Assembly (NCBI RefSeq): GCF_000006565.2
Contig: NC_031477.1
Location: forward strand, 3,442,043 to 3,506,042
Direction of reading: 5' to 3'
DNA from: Toxoplasma gondii ME49
Taxonomy: Eukaryota; Apicomplexa; Conoidasida; Eucoccidiorida; Sarcocystidae
Length of the DNA stretch: 64,000 nt
Shown: one piece after another, positions 23,294 through 36,855 of the stretch
Position numbering within the stretch: position 1 is the first letter of the stretch
How the letters are laid out: every line of letters begins with the position of its first letter
Made by a program: the position numbers and the translations under genes
The notes under the pieces: model-generated
The model's database searches: none
What the model was told of the DNA's origin: nothing
Seen by the model: the letters and a program-made list of their open reading frames with translations, nothing else

Positions 23294-26200
23294 ATGGATT
23301 CCTCGACCTTTCTCCCGGTGGCTTCCCAGCCTCCGCCACACACTCCCTCCTTCCCCACTCTCCCTGCATCTGCTGCTTCTCAAACACATCCCTCTTCTTC
23401 CTCTTCGTTCTCTGTTTCTTCCTCTTCACCTTCCTCTCCTCCTTCTACCTCTTCTTCTTTTTCCTCACCTCATTCTTCCCCTTCATCTTCACTATCCTCT
23501 TCTTCCTCCAGTGCTGCCTGTTCTTCCTCCTCTGCCGTTCGCTCTCCCCCCTCTTCTGCGTACCCTTCGTCTTTCTGCTCTTCTCCTTCGCCCTCTCCTG
23601 CCGGTTCCTTCTCTTCTTCCTCTTCTCCTCCTCCCTCATATGGTTCTTCTGCTGTGTCTCCTTTCACGGTGTTGAATCATCCACGGAGATTTTCGCGAGC
23701 GCCGCTTGCCGCGTATGAAGCATGCAACCACTTTTTGCCCTTTGCGGCGGTGTCGGCCTCCTGTGCGCCGCACCAGCGCTACGAGGGTGTATGTACACCT
23801 GGCCTCTCGGCGGCCTCTTCGCTCTCTGCGGCCGCTGAAGCAGCGCTGTCTGCGGCTCCCTGCTGTGCCTGCCCGCGAGCTGTGGCGGGAGACTGCAGAC
23901 GTTTGCGGTCTTGGGAGAGAATCGCCAGAGTGGATGCCTTGCAGCTTCCCGGCTTATATGAGAAACTTGTCTCCGTCCTTGAAAAGAAAGTGAGGGTCCC
24001 CCGCAACTTCCACGGAACGGAGGAGAGCGCGAACGGGGGAGGAGACGCAGAGAACGACGGGCGGGGAGAAGAGCGAGGGAGACAGGGAGACACGGCGGGA
24101 AGAAGGCGGAGTTGTGAAGAAGAGCGAGGAGACGCGAGGGGAGAAGATCCGTCAAGCAAGAGAAAGGAGAAGTTTGGAGAGACCAAGGGCATCGATGCAT
24201 TCCGGGAGGCGGGAGAAGGAGACAGTGGGGACGGGAAGTCAACGCAAGTGAGCAGAGAGAATCACGTTTCGACTCCAGATTCTGCGAAAGAATTGGGAGG
24301 CTATGCGACGTCGGAGGAGAGACAGGAAACGCGAGACGACAGAGAAGCCACAGTCTGCGAGCTTCTTCTCGGACCTTCTGTGTACAACGCCATCGAGATG
24401 GACGTCCACCGGACGTTTCCGTCTCTACCGTTCTTCAAAGAAGAAGGACAAACCGCCATGCGTCACATCCTTCAGGCCTACGCTGTCTTCGACCCAGTGA
24501 GACTCTTTCTGCTATCTCCACTTTTTCGAGTCTCTCGATCGACCACCCTTGCAGCCTTCCTCCGTCTCTCTTCCCTGTGTCTTCCTTGCTTGCTTCTCTC
24601 TTTCCTCCATTTGCTTCCGAGCTATGCTTTTCTGCTTAGTCTTTCTCCCCTCTCTCTTCTTCCATTTTCTTCCCTTTCTCCTTTCTGCTTTTCTCTTCCT
24701 CTTCCTGCCCTCTGGTCGCGTCGTTTTCTTTCCTGACCTTCCTTTCCGCCTGTGTCTTTGTGCAGGAGGTGGGCTACGTGCAGGGTATGAACTTCGTCGT
24801 GGGGACTTTGCTGCACCACAGCAACACGAGCATTCACTGGAAGCTGGACGAACACATTCGCGGCGTGATGAGTCTCTTGTTGACTTCTCCGGACGAGGGG
24901 GCTTTGTCTCCTCGTTCGCGCTTCCTCACCTCGTCCCTGGCCTCTCCTTCCCACCCCAAGCAAAGCGGAGACAGTTCGGACCCGAACGGAGACAGTGGGG
25001 GAGTGAAAGGAAACAGTGTGGACCGAAAGTGTGGGGAGAAAGACGAGAAGGGGGGACTCCAGTTTTGCATTCGGACGCGAGAAGGCCGAGTGTTTTGGCT
25101 ACTGGTCGCCATGTTTTACCTCTATGACATGCGGAGGATGTTTCTTCCTTCCCTCCCAGGAATTTTCGAAAAATGCGACAGAATCGAACGCATGATGCAG
25201 ATTGTTCTCCCCGATCTCGCAGAACACCTGGTGAGGAATAACTCGTTACCTCGAGTGTTCTTTCTCTCGCTTTCTTTCTCACGCTCTCGGTGCCCTTACG
25301 CCTGGGTCGCCTAGAGGTCGATAAGTTTTGTTCGTTCCGACTACATTCAGGTCGTTTTTCCAGCTGCATAAGATAACTTTCGAGGAAGTCTCCTTCAAAA
25401 CGGTGAACGAGCGCAGTTTTGATTTCTTCTGGGGAAAGGTGGTTCGCTTCTCTTCTCTTGCCCCCTGTCTCGGTCGCAGTCTCTGTTTTTTTCTGCTGCA
25501 GTTGTGTTCGTTGACGAGAGGGTTCCGCGACTGAATGCGTCGAACCTCCTGCACAAGATCCCGTAGAGACGGTCTTTCTAAAGGCGTGGATCGAGTCAGG
25601 AGTGTTGTGGGATGGGGAGAACAGCAAGGCCTTCCGTTTACCATCAGTAGCCTCCGGCTGTAAACGAGAGCAAACAAGGCCCGAGGAGAGGTCTTCGCCC
25701 GTGTCCCAGGCGTTTAGGCTCTTCTTCTCTCCCTCCTTTTTTGCATGCAGCCACGGTTCGGCCTTCCAATAAAGCTGATTTGCGGTCTCGTGCCTTCTCT
25801 TCTTTGAAACGCGCGCGAGGAGAGCTCTTCTCTTCGTGCTGGGGTACTCTGGAGTGCGCGCAGTCCAGCTTCCTGCTGCTGTCGCGAGTCCGCGTTCACG
25901 GGGCAACCGGTGTTTGTCACTGGTGTGGCCGAGAGGCGGCTTTGACGACTCACTGCTTGCGGCGAGAATTCTGCGCCTGTCTGTTGCCTTCAGAAGTCCA
26001 CCGGCGTCTCCCTCTCGCTCCTCACCTCGGACTGGCTGCTCACGCTCTTCTCCTACAGCGTGCCGCTGGATGTATGTACAGCCGTCTGGACCAAGTTCTT
26101 CGAGGAAGGCTGGGTTTTCATCTACAAACTCGTCATTGCTCGCTTCAAAAAAGTCAAGCGGCAAATGTGCAACCAAACAGACCTCGTCGAACTCGTGAAA

Positions 26201-27907
26201 ACCGCCAAGGTGCGCACGGAAATCGACAGAAAACGCAGTCTCGAGTGTCCAGACACCACCTGAGTCCACAGTCGGCAAAACATGCCTAGACACAGACATG
26301 CGTGCTTGTGAACATATGCACACTTTCTGTGGCAGACGCACTTCCAATTCGACTCGAGGATGCCCTCATTTTGCTCTGCATTTTCTCGAAGAAAAGTGGA
26401 GACACAAGCCGATGTGTCGGGCTGCCGACATAACAGACATCGCGTTTTTCGTCCACCGGTCCTTCGTGTCTTTGGACGCATTTTCCGCTGCGCTCTTCCC
26501 TTTCACTGCGCTCTCTGCAGTTCTCTGCGCCGCAGAACGCCCTTGCCGCCGTTGGAGAGTCTGTCGTGTCATGGCTGTTGAAGCCTCGCGGTTCGAAAGC
26601 GGCTGCAAGTGGAGAGGCGCCAGCGGTCTCCTACTTGACTTCTCTCGGCCTCCTTCTCCAGCAGCAGCTGCAACAAATCCCTTCGCAAGACGCCCTAACT
26701 TCTAGTCTTTCTGTCTCCGTAAGGATCCCGAATTTTTCTTTGCCTTCTTCGTGCTGGGGGAAGTATCTTACACTTTTCCTCTTCCGCACCGGAAGCAGAT
26801 CGACCTGACCCACGACGTTCTTTCGCTCGCGCAGAGATGCCTCGCCGAGCTCCGCTACAAACACGTCATGGGGTTTGACTTTTGCGCTTGTCAATTTCCA
26901 TCATATAGTAACTGGAGCACAAAGTGGTCAACTCTTTGTGTGATTTCTCACCTTCATCCATTACTGAAACTGCAAAAGGTTTTTCAGCAGTGGCTACAGT
27001 CAGTCGTCCACTTTCTCGGTACCCTTCGTACCCTGCAGGCGCGTCAGTGGAATTATACAGAAAAGTTTCTTACGTTCACTCACGTCAAATAGAAAGTTCT
27101 TAGTTCGTCTATAGACAAATCGGTAGATTTCTGACAATACAGTGGCGACCGAGAAACTTGCCTCTGTGTCGCTTTATTGTAGTCGCGTTTCCTTTGTTTT
27201 GAGATTGCCCTGCCTCCCGTCATGGAGTGTCTCGACACCGGTGGTCCCGGGGAAACACTCTTCGGTTTTTGGAGGCGGAAGAAGGTTCTCGAAAGAGAGC
27301 GAGAGGAGCCTTGAGGCGTGTGCAGGCGGAGGGCTTCCACGATCAGAAAGAGGTTTTTCGGTAAATAAATTCAGATACGAGTCACACTGTTTTTTTTCTT
27401 GATGTTGCGCATTTTTCGCGGGTAAAGAGCATTCAGGTCGCCCAGTGTTTTTGAGTTTTGATGTTCAGAACGACCCAAATGTATCCGGCTCGAAGGAGAT
27501 GTGGCGAGACATTATTGAAGATGCAAGCGATATGGACGTCGACAGACGCCTCTGTGAGTTTTCTCCAAATGCTGTTAAAATACCGCACTTTCTTTGGCCT
27601 CGTTTGTGAAATTCAGTTTTTTCGCAAGGTTGCTTTTACACACTGGCAAGCAGGCACACTCATCTTCTCAGACCGTGTATATATGTATAGGTGTGCATTT
27701 GTTTATGAGTAAGTCTTGAATTACTTCATATGCACGTGATAAGATATATGTAAACATCCTCTATAAATCTGTACATTCGTATATATATATATATATATGC
27801 AGGAAAGATGTTAATTGCATTTGATGCACATGATTACGTTGCAACAGGTGACAAGGTGCTATCGGTAATCGGCATGTGTTGTTCTCTCCTGTACATTCTT
27901 CGCTGTC

Positions 27908-27941
<34 letters not shown>

Positions 27942-29042
27942 CATAGACACCCTGCATGTGTGTACTTGTCTCCGTGCGCGCACTGAACGTTCAGTTGAAG
28001 GAATTGAAGAGAAACTTTCCAGCTAATTGCTTTTTCTTGTTTTGCCTTCGTTTTCTGCTTCCCAGTTTTGCAGGTGGAGTTGGAGATGCTGGACCGCGAG
28101 CACGTGCAGAACCGGGCGAAACGCGCTGTACAGACACCTGAGAGGGTTCCCAGCGAAGCGCCCAACGACAGAGAAAAACGGAAAGAATACCGAGGCGACA
28201 GGGGGATAGAAAGAGAACAAAAGGAAAAAGTTGAAAATGAATTGACAGGGGGTGGGGAGACTCGGCGAAGTGGAGACTCGAAACTCGCAAACTCCTCGGC
28301 GAATGAAGCGGGCGATGTGTGTCGAAAGAAGACAGTCGGTCTCTGGAGGCCAGGTGTAGGAGCTGAACGCGAAGAAGATGGGCGCGAATCCTGCAGTCAA
28401 AGGCATGCAAAGAAGACGGACTCTGGAGAGAAAATGAACGAGACGGAAGGTCCGCGGGGCGAGCGGAGGAAGGAAGAAGAGCACAGAGGAGAGAGAAGGA
28501 ATGAATCATGTCAGGCATATTATCTCCAGAGAGGCACATGTCGAGGAGAGAAGGGAGATTTCTTGAAGACTCCGGATCTTTTCACAGGCGATGAAAGATC
28601 TTATGAAAATACACGGACTTCGCCTACAGCTTCGTCGACCAGCGATCCCTCTGTCGGAGCAGGGAGCCCGGGAGAACGTGGCGCCAGTCGAGGCAAAAGC
28701 GAAAAAGAAATAGTGCCTCCAAACGTTATCTCGGCCTGTACAGACAGCTCAGGATGCGCAGACAGCTTAGAGTGTAGAGACAGCAGGCGTCTAGCCTGTT
28801 CACCTCTCCTTCATGTTGAGAAATGTCTGGCTCTGCTTAGAAGGGCGGGAGACGAGGAACTGCGGACGGAGACGGAGGAACTTTGCGCAGAGTGTTTTGC
28901 TCACCAGAGGCTGCTTTTCCACGTCGCTGAACAGAGACAGCATCTGCAGCAACTCGCAATCGAGGCTCTGAAAAAACCGAAACAAGTTCCAGAGACCCTC
29001 AGACACTGGACAGCGCGGGGTGCAGACATCTACGACGAATAG
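23294..29042 (+). CDS. TBC domain protein, probable Rab GTPase-activating protein
   Basis: Accelerates GTP hydrolysis by a Rab GTPase in vesicle traffic; the target Rab is unknown. Exons: 23294-24496, 24766-25230, 25364-25402 (tentative), 25994-26209, 26521-26718, one starting at 26799 with unresolved end, 27469-27553, and 28066-29042. Phases agree except around the 26799 exon. The TBC domain starts late. IEMDVHRTFP carries the arginine finger (about R373) and EVGYVQGMNF carries the glutamine finger (about Q407), so both dual-finger residues are present. It continues with REGRVFWLLVAMFYLYDMRR, IERMMQIVLPDLAEHL, DWLLTLFSYSVPLD and TKFFEEGWVFIYKLVIARF. A ~75-residue charged insert (after SLLLTSPDEG) splits the domain. 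The N-terminus is a long Ser tract, and the last exon encodes a ~325-residue Glu/Arg-rich tail with a helical end. The first ATG after the 23239 acceptor was taken as start; an upstream coding exon is possible. Confidence 0.88.
27780..27938. repeat. two (AT)n microsatellites in a TBC gene intron
   Basis: AT runs at 27780-27798 and 27911-27938 in the intron before the last exon. Confidence 0.9.
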
Positions 29043-29081
29043 TAAATACATGTTTTAACAAAAACGGGGAACAATCGTCCA

Positions 29082-29083
<2 letters not shown>

Positions 29084-29112
<29 letters not shown>
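29084..29112. repeat. (AT)n microsatellite
   Basis: AT run about 40 bp after the TBC gene stop codon, probably in its 3' UTR. Confidence 0.9.
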
Positions 29113-29115
<3 letters not shown>

Positions 29116-30730
29116 GAATGTTGGTGGTGGATAAATATTTTCAAGTTTCATCACTCAGGACGTATGCAGGAAGAGCGGGGCAGCGAACTGTGCGTGCGAA
29201 TGTGTGTGGGTGACATATCGAGAAACTCTGTTCAAGTGTGTTTGTCTGCATGTGTATGTGTGTGCATCGTGGTGTTTTTAATTACTGAGGAAAGCTGTTT
29301 GTTGCGGGGTGACGAGAGTCGAGTAGAAAGATGAATTTCCTCCCCATGAATTTCTTTGGTCCTCTGGAGGTTGAGCCAAGGGGGATGTGTCCGGAGGAAT
29401 TTTAGACGCGAGAGAGCGGAAGTCTGTGGCTGTGGTGCCCGAGAATTTTGGACCTGTTCCTCAGAAATGGGAGAAGATCCGATCTTAAACAAGGGATGCG
29501 TGTTCAATCGCCTGTGTGCATGTTTACGCGTGAAATACCCACAGTATCTGTGCGTGTTTTTTGGTGTAGAAGAGGTCGCAAATTCGTGGATTTTTACAAC
29601 ACTGCGTGAGTGAACGCGTTTGGGGGCGACGGGACACGTGGAGAGTCAGAGGGATTCGCTGGCCTCTCCGTCTCTCAGCCCCTCCTTTTGTCTTCGGAGA
29701 AAGGTAAAGCAGGTTTTGGGCTTGGAACATTCTGTGAAAAAAGTGCATGCGCGACACTTGCGTCCCGCCCACACGTGTTGACCCCTACGTGGGTTGTTGG
29801 TGAGGCTCGCGGAGACAGACACGAACAGAAGTACTTTCGGAGAGTGAAGACTCGCTCTTCTTTGGCATCATTCAGTGAGGGTTCTACCGCTTCTTAATGC
29901 TGTCCGAGAGGTGCCCGGACGTCGCAAGAAACAGCCAGAGAACTTCTCTTTTGCGAAGATGGAAATGACAGACGATCATCAGTCGAAATGGGTTTGAAGG
30001 TTTCCCAGAAAAGCAGCTGCGGGACCGTTGTGGACTTCCACATGCCCAAAAACAACGATGTGTGCAGAAAACTCCCTCTGTCTGTCCGCTCGAATGTGCA
30101 CAGATCACAGCTAAGCAAGGAATAGAAAAAGTACCCCATTGTAAGTGGATTGCCAACACACGTCATGGTCTACACAGTGCTCTCATTACTTGTAAACGGC
30201 TCACTTTGGGAGAGACGCCCACAGGGTCTGGGGTAGCAAGCAGGTTATCTGAGCTGTTGAAACATGCTTTTTGTTTCGTTGCAAATACGCGTCCATCTAA
30301 CTTCTCTTCCCTGATGCTTGCGAGGCTCGTGAGGCGTGGGTGAGAGACTGCGGGAGCAAAGTGGGATATTCTTCTGTCTCGGAAACAAGACAGTTCTGAC
30401 TTTTCTGGGGGTGTCTGTTCTTTCCCTCGACAGTCTGTATCTTGCATAATAGGAGCGACACACGAGTAGCCAAGGAAATGCCACGGAGGGCATGTCAAAC
30501 CAGAAATTCTCCTGGATCCAAGAGAAGGGACCTCTAAACCTATTTAGAGTCGTCCGTTCTGTGCAGATTCAAAGATGGAGGATCTCTACGAAGTCCGTTT
30601 ACTTCCCAGAAACTCTGCTTTTCCGCGAGGGTGCATCCTTGCACTTTTCCCCCCTTGGTGTGGAAACTGGGGACTTCTCTGCGGCAAATCTTTGCATACA
30701 GGCGCTGTAGAAAAATGTATAGACGGGATA

Positions 30731-30783
30731 CATATATATGTATGTATATATATATATATGCATATATGTATAGGTGTATATAT
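30731..30783. repeat. AT-rich microsatellite
   Basis: Interrupted (AT)n/(TATG)n tract upstream of eIF3i. Confidence 0.85.
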
Positions 30784-31606
30784 GTGTGCATCTCTATAAT
30801 GTGTATCTGTGGAGCAGTGCAGCTTCATCCGTTTTGCACTCCCCAGTGCACTTTCCACCCAGCTTGGTTTCCCTTGTTCAGCGACGTGCCTGTCGCGGAC
30901 GGGGCAGCAGCTGAGACACGCCTCTTGGAAGTGTTGCTTTTTTCTAGCGCAGAGAAGGAACAGATTTCACGAGAACTTCAAGAAGGCGGAGAGGGAAAAG
31001 TCTGAGGCAGTCAAAAAGACCAGGTCTTGCGGCTTTTTCGCCTGCGAAAATGTGCACACCCCACACAGCTCGAGGCGCGCGAGGGTGCCCTTCGGCCTAT
31101 AGACGGCGAACGCGTGGTCTCCAGTTCCCCCCCTTGGGTCCCGCGTCGAAGTTTCTTGGGTTTTTCCCTTTTCTCTGGAACATTCGGGTGTCTCATCGCT
31201 GGAAAGGCGACACGGCCTCTAAACTTTGACGACGTTTTCTGCTTTCTTCGCTTTTTTTCCTCTGAGTTGGCAGTGGAACTACCGGGGTCGATTTTGGCAG
31301 AAGTACCCAGGAGAGTCGGGAGACAGAGTCTCTGTGGACCTGTGCGCTTTTCTCGTCCTCGATCGTTTTCTCGTCTTCCCTGCTGCGTCGTCAGTCTCTC
31401 TCTCTTCTCTCATCTTTACCTCCGTCTCTTCCTCCCTCCGGCAATTTCCTCCTTCCGTTCGCTGCGCCTCGTCCATTTGTTCCGTTCCCGAGGATCCAGT
31501 TTGAGCAGTTGAGTTTTTTCCTCTGTCTTTGCTCGTTTCTTCTCCTCTGCTTCCTGCAAGCTCCTTCTCTTTTCCGCAGCTTCGTTCCGACCATTTTCCC
31601 CTGAAA

Positions 31607-32414
31607 ATGAGGCCGCTTTTCCTCATGGGCCACGCTCGTCCCCTCACATGGGTGACGTTCAACCGCGACGGGGACTTGCTCTTCACCTGCGGAAAGGTAC
31701 GTCCGGGGGTTCTGAGGTCAACGCTCAGCCGAGAGAAACGACGAGGCAAGTTTGCTTGGACTGCGCGGGACAGAGGAATTCCAGCTGCTTCCGCTCCCCC
31801 ACTGCCCTCAAGAAAATCCTCAAAGGAAGAGAAACCTCCGTAACCGTGACGGTGCGCGGTCGCATGTGCGGATGGACGGCCACCTCGCGGCAAAAAGTCA
31901 CTGGGTGTATGTACAGCCCGTGACAGCGGCCGTTCGTTTGTCGACTGAGGCGATGTTTCTGCGCATCCGCGAACCCCCGGAGAGAACGCGCACTCTGTGG
32001 CAGGTTTTGCTTCCCCTTTGCACATTCGGAGCTGTCTCGGGTGCTGCTGCTCCGCGCGAGATGCCCGAGAAACGATGGCGTCCGGGGGAAGCGTCAGGAC
32101 AAGCGCTGGGTTCTTGCCAGATGTCCTGCTGTTCTCGAGGCTGTTCGTGTCTTCAGGATGCTCGTTTGGCCGTCTGGTTCTCAGAGAACGGCGAACGTAT
32201 CGGTAAGTCCCTGAAAAACACGTACTTTCTGCCCTGCAGTTCCCACCCAGCTCGGGAGGCCTTTGACGTGTCTACGAAGAAGACAAAGGGAATGCGTTTC
32301 AGAGAACAAGGACTTTCAGCCGGAAAGGTGTCGTTTTCAGGACTTCCAGCTCACTTGATCTCCACGATCAAAAACGCTTGGTCTGCAACTTTCTCACAGA
32401 ACATCGCATATGTA

Positions 32415-32445
<31 letters not shown>

Positions 32446-35400
32446 GTATATATATGTACAAACTCTCTCCTTCCGGTCTACATGTAAAGACATAGGCGTT
32501 GACATGGATGAATAGACGTAGGCATCCTAAAGGCGTGCTAGCGGATATAACTTTGCTCTGGTGTCGTCGCTCGTGGCAACGCGCCCGTGAATGCGCATTC
32601 CTACATTTAGGTGGGGTAGGTATTTCTTTATTCGTTCAAAAAGGGAGAAGACAGTTTGCGTGTTCTTCGGTCTCGGTCGTCGGCATCTGTGCCTGGAGGG
32701 ATCTCGCGTCTGTGAAGAGACACGCACTGTGGATGAGAAGACGAAGGACTGTAGGAGCAGCGGCATAGAGGACGTGACACACCCGGCGACCCGGTGTATG
32801 TACAGCGAGTGATATGAATAAGAAATCCAGTGCGTTTTCACCGATGAAGCGAGGGAGAAGACGTCGTTGTTCGATCTTCTGGGTGGATGTCTGCCACATT
32901 CGAAAATTGTTGCGTACTCTTCGATGGACTCAAATCGAAAATATCCGACACTCAAATCCGAATACTCCAGATTTCAGCAACCTAAAAAGTGTTGGAATTC
33001 AATGTTCTTTGCAACTGGGTTACTCCACATCGGTTATCTCCGACAGGTAACCTATGTGGAGTGCCGTCGTCACTCGCAGTAACACCGAGAGAAAGACTTC
33101 AGATGCCCGCGAATGGGGAGACGCTGAAGACACACGAGAGAATTCCAAAGATTTTTCTACGATGTTTTCTTTTCAGGAACTTACGACTGCGGCAAGGGTG
33201 TGGTTTGGAACTGCGATTGCACGCTGGACAGCAAGCGTCTGATCTGCGCGTCGGCTGACCAAAAAGTGATGATTTTCGATGTCTGCACCGGTGCCATTAT
33301 CCACGAAATTCCTGAGGGCGGACCTTGCAAGTAAGAGGTTCTTGCGTGTGGCTTTCTTCGATTTTTAGAGAGAAGAGCACTGCAGGCGACAGACACCTGA
33401 TTCCTCAGGTTTTCTTGTCGTTTCTGAAGTGTAGTTTCAGTTCAGACACTCGTATGCATGTGTACATGTATGTGTAGCTGTACATCGACACATGCAAACA
33501 ACTTCCTCTTCACTTATACGTTTTCTACGTTTATATTCTCCATGTATACAGAGATGTTCAACTTTACATCTGCACGTCGGCAACTTCGTTTTCTTCACTT
33601 CTACACTTATATCTATCTATATATATATATATATATATATATGTTTATGTGTGTCGAAGTTTGTGGTACAAGGATGATTTTGCAGCGACGAATGGTGTAT
33701 CACCATGCGGGTGCCTCTTTATTCTGAAACACAGCTTCTGATATGTTGAGAAGACGCGCAAAGGAGTCGTGAACCTTTTTCGTAGTTCGCTCAGATAGAT
33801 CACGAATTTGAGTGGACCGAATGAGCTGGCTGTGCGCTGCGTACGCAAATCTCCAAGTTTTGTGGTGTTCCTTCTTCCCAGGTTCGTGGAGTGGAACCGG
33901 AAGCCGGGAGAGCAGAACAAGTTCGTCGTCGTCCACGACGCCTTCGGGTCTCAGTCCACCAAGGCCATCAAGGTTTGGGAGGTAAGCCCCGATGGCAAAG
34001 CTGGGCGACAAGAACCCAGAGACAAGAGATTTGACGATACATTCTGGGACCTATGAATGCGTATATATATATATATATATAGATTAATAGATAAACAGAT
34101 AGATAGATACGCATGTATATGCATGTAGCTAGACAGAGAGATAGATATACATATGTATATGTGCGTACGTAGATATGTGCATATGTGATCTGTCCAGATG
34201 TTTGCCGAGTAGTCGCTGGTGTTTTCTGAGCACCTTTCGTTTCCTCTTCAGCTGTTTGGTTACGGTGACGCTCTGTCTCGACAGAGGCGCCTGCTAGGTC
34301 ATCATTTTCTCAGCACCGCCTTCCGCATTCCTCCGCTCAGGGGTTGCTGCTCGAAGTATTTTCTTTTCATTTTCTTCCATCTTTTTCTTTCCAGCTGGAT
34401 GGTCCGAACGGAAAGCCGCGACGCCTCTGGTCTCAGGATGACTACGCGAGTCGATGCGTCCAAGTTCGCTGGGGTCCCTACGATCAGACCATCATCTCTT
34501 GCCACGAAAACGGAGACATCATGGTAATGTTTTGAAAAAAGGCATCGATGGATTAATCCAGAATTGGTATTTCTAGTAGTACCATTCCATCTGTGGGGAC
34601 GGGAGGGGGGGTAAGGCATAAAATGGATATACACATATATGTTTACGTAAATTCGTACATCTGCATCTGCGTATTGCGGGGAAATGTTTTTTTGACGGGA
34701 TATATATATTTGTATACGTACATGTATATAAATGTGTACATGTGTGAGTTTGCGTATGGGGAAAATGAGCCGACGGATACACATGTCTTTATATGCACTT
34801 GCGGCGGGTTGTGTTAATTAAATAGAGAGACTGCATCCAAGATATATGCGTTTTGAGACAACGTTGGAAGGAGTTGATTTGAACGGGTGTTTGTCCTCGC
34901 GGAAAGGTTCGTGAGGTCAGGGGACGCAGAGCGGCTTGGGCAGATCGTGGTGCCTTGCTAGCAGGCATCCTGTGCGAACCGCAAGTTGTTTTACATCGAA
35001 TCGATTATGAAGATATAGATAAACAACACAGAGCACTGCTGGAAGCCTTTCTTTTCGTGCATGTCGCGTTTTTTCCAGATCTGGAATGCCGAGACTGGCG
35101 AGTACATCAACGAATTCCGAGGCCACAAACAGTTCATCACGTGCCTGAGCTTCTCTGATGACCGTCTTCTCATGCTCTCGGTGAGACAGAATTGGAAGAA
35201 AAGTAAAACAGGATAGAACAGATAACACGCACGAGCCGCGCCTAAACCGTGACTTGAAGATGGAGAAGACAAAAGTGTTGTCGCGTGTATCGGAGCAAGC
35301 GCAAAAAAACGTCTCGTGTTGTGCGTGGATTCTGGAGCGACATTCTTTTTTCCACGACATTTGCTCGGTTTTTCTGGGCAGAAACCAGAGCTTTGGTGGT

Positions 35401-36855
35401 AGTAATATGTACAGCTTGCACACTGCAGATGTAGAGAAGTCAGTGATACAAACTGTGTCGAAGAAACTGAAATTTGTGTCCAACGTATGTCATTTGCCTC
35501 GTCTCCATCGAAAAGCCGGCACTCTCAAGATATATATATATATATATATATATCTGTGAATATATATGTATGTGCATATGTATGTATATGCTTATACAGA
35601 TATGTGTGTCTTTATGACTGGATGTTGTCAAGTTATGTATGCGCATGTGGTTTTCGTTAGAAACTGTGTTGATTTGCAGAGCTGCTCCGACGGGTCAGCG
35701 AAGCTGTGGGATACGATCGACTTCAAGTGCCTCAAGGTACGCTCGCCATCAAGGAAAACAAGGGAGGGGGTGATAAGAAAGGAATTTATTTTTGCCGAGG
35801 ACTTCCGATGTCACCCGGAGAGACGCTTGGTGTCGGTCCTATGGTCGTGTGTGGCGCGTTTTGTGGCGTTGGGTAGCTTGTACTGTCACAGTCAGGAACA
35901 AAACGGTATTGCCGTTGGTCCTGTGTGTCCACAGAGTGTAACTCACATCGATTAAACAGAGACACGAGAGTACCTAGGATACTGGATGGGATTCCTGTCG
36001 TGAGATGCAGACAACCCCGATTTCAGTTTCGTGGCGTGTTTCATTTGTTTTTTGAGGCTGCGGCCCATGTTTTTGCGATGCCGAACAACTTCTCTCCACA
36101 TAGTTTCGATATCTAGTGGCTTTCCGTTTCCTGCTGTCTGCAGACTTACCAGACAGATCGCCCTCTGAACGCATGCGGTATTTCGCCGCGCTTCAACAAG
36201 GCGGGCGAGGAGCGGAAATGCCACGTCATGCTCGGAGGTGGCCAGGCTGCGGAGGATGTCACAACAACGGGTATGCTTTCAAAAGAAAAGTTCAAGAGTG
36301 GTACCTGTTTCCCTGTTGTGTTTACCTCTGTGCGTTTCCGTGAAGAGAAGCAGAGTGACAGAAGATATCTCGTCGCAGAGAGCGCCACGAAAAGCGAGTG
36401 GTCACCGTTGCTCGTGCCCGAGGGAGGTTGTCAGCAGCGTTTGTCAGGGCCCCCGAGTCAACCAAGCAGCCAAGCCGCAGATAACTAAGTATCCCTATGA
36501 CTCCAGATACACAATCCTGGAGTCACTTGACTTCAGTACGCAACAGGAATACGAAAGAGGCGCCTTCGCAGGTTGCGAAGATGTCGCTCTCTGCGTGCGC
36601 ATACAGTTTCTACGGTGGAGATTTTTGACTTTCCCGTGGTGTCTCTTTGCAGCAAGTGGAGAAGGAAAGTTCGAGGCGCTCATCTACCACATGGTTTACC
36701 AGGAGGAACTCGGAAGCTGCAAAGGTCACTTCGGTCCTTTGAACACTCTCTGTTGGATGCCGGACGGCAACGGCTATGCGTCTGGAGGAGAAGACGGTTA
36801 CGTTCGTATCTACCACTTTGACGAACCATACTTCACTGACAAATTCGAGCCGTAG
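31607..36855 (+). CDS. EIF3I: translation initiation factor eIF3 subunit i (WD40 protein)
   Basis: Scaffold subunit of eIF3, which organises the 43S preinitiation complex on the 40S ribosome. Nine exons: 31607-31696, 32157-32202, 33177-33330, 33882-33981, 34395-34523, 35079-35180, 35680-35736, 36144-36270, 36653-36855. All borders are GT-AG, all phases fit, and the total is 1008 nt or 335 residues; human eIF3i is 325. Family landmarks in order are [117 protein letters not shown] and the C-terminal signature [19 protein letters not shown]. This is a seven-bladed propeller with nothing missing. Introns hold the AT microsatellites at 32407, 33609, 34060 and 35530. The next gene converges on it from the right. 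Confidence 0.97.
32407..32458. repeat. (TA)n/(GATA)n microsatellite
   Basis: Compound tract in the second eIF3i intron. Confidence 0.85.
33609..33642. repeat. (AT)n microsatellite
   Basis: AT run in the third eIF3i intron. Confidence 0.9.
34058..34170. repeat. (AT)n/(GATA)n microsatellite
   Basis: AT run followed by degenerate TAGA repeats in the fourth eIF3i intron. Confidence 0.85.
35530..35552. repeat. (AT)n microsatellite
   Basis: AT run in the sixth eIF3i intron. Confidence 0.9.

Larger units (their letters stand above)
29043..31606. other. 2.6-kb gap between the TBC gene and eIF3i
   Basis: No coding exon recognised. It holds a (AT)n run at 29084-29112 directly after the TBC stop, a second AT-rich microsatellite at 30731-30783, and a CT-rich stretch (31370-31600) that leads into the eIF3i ATG and is probably its 5' UTR. 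Confidence 0.5.
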
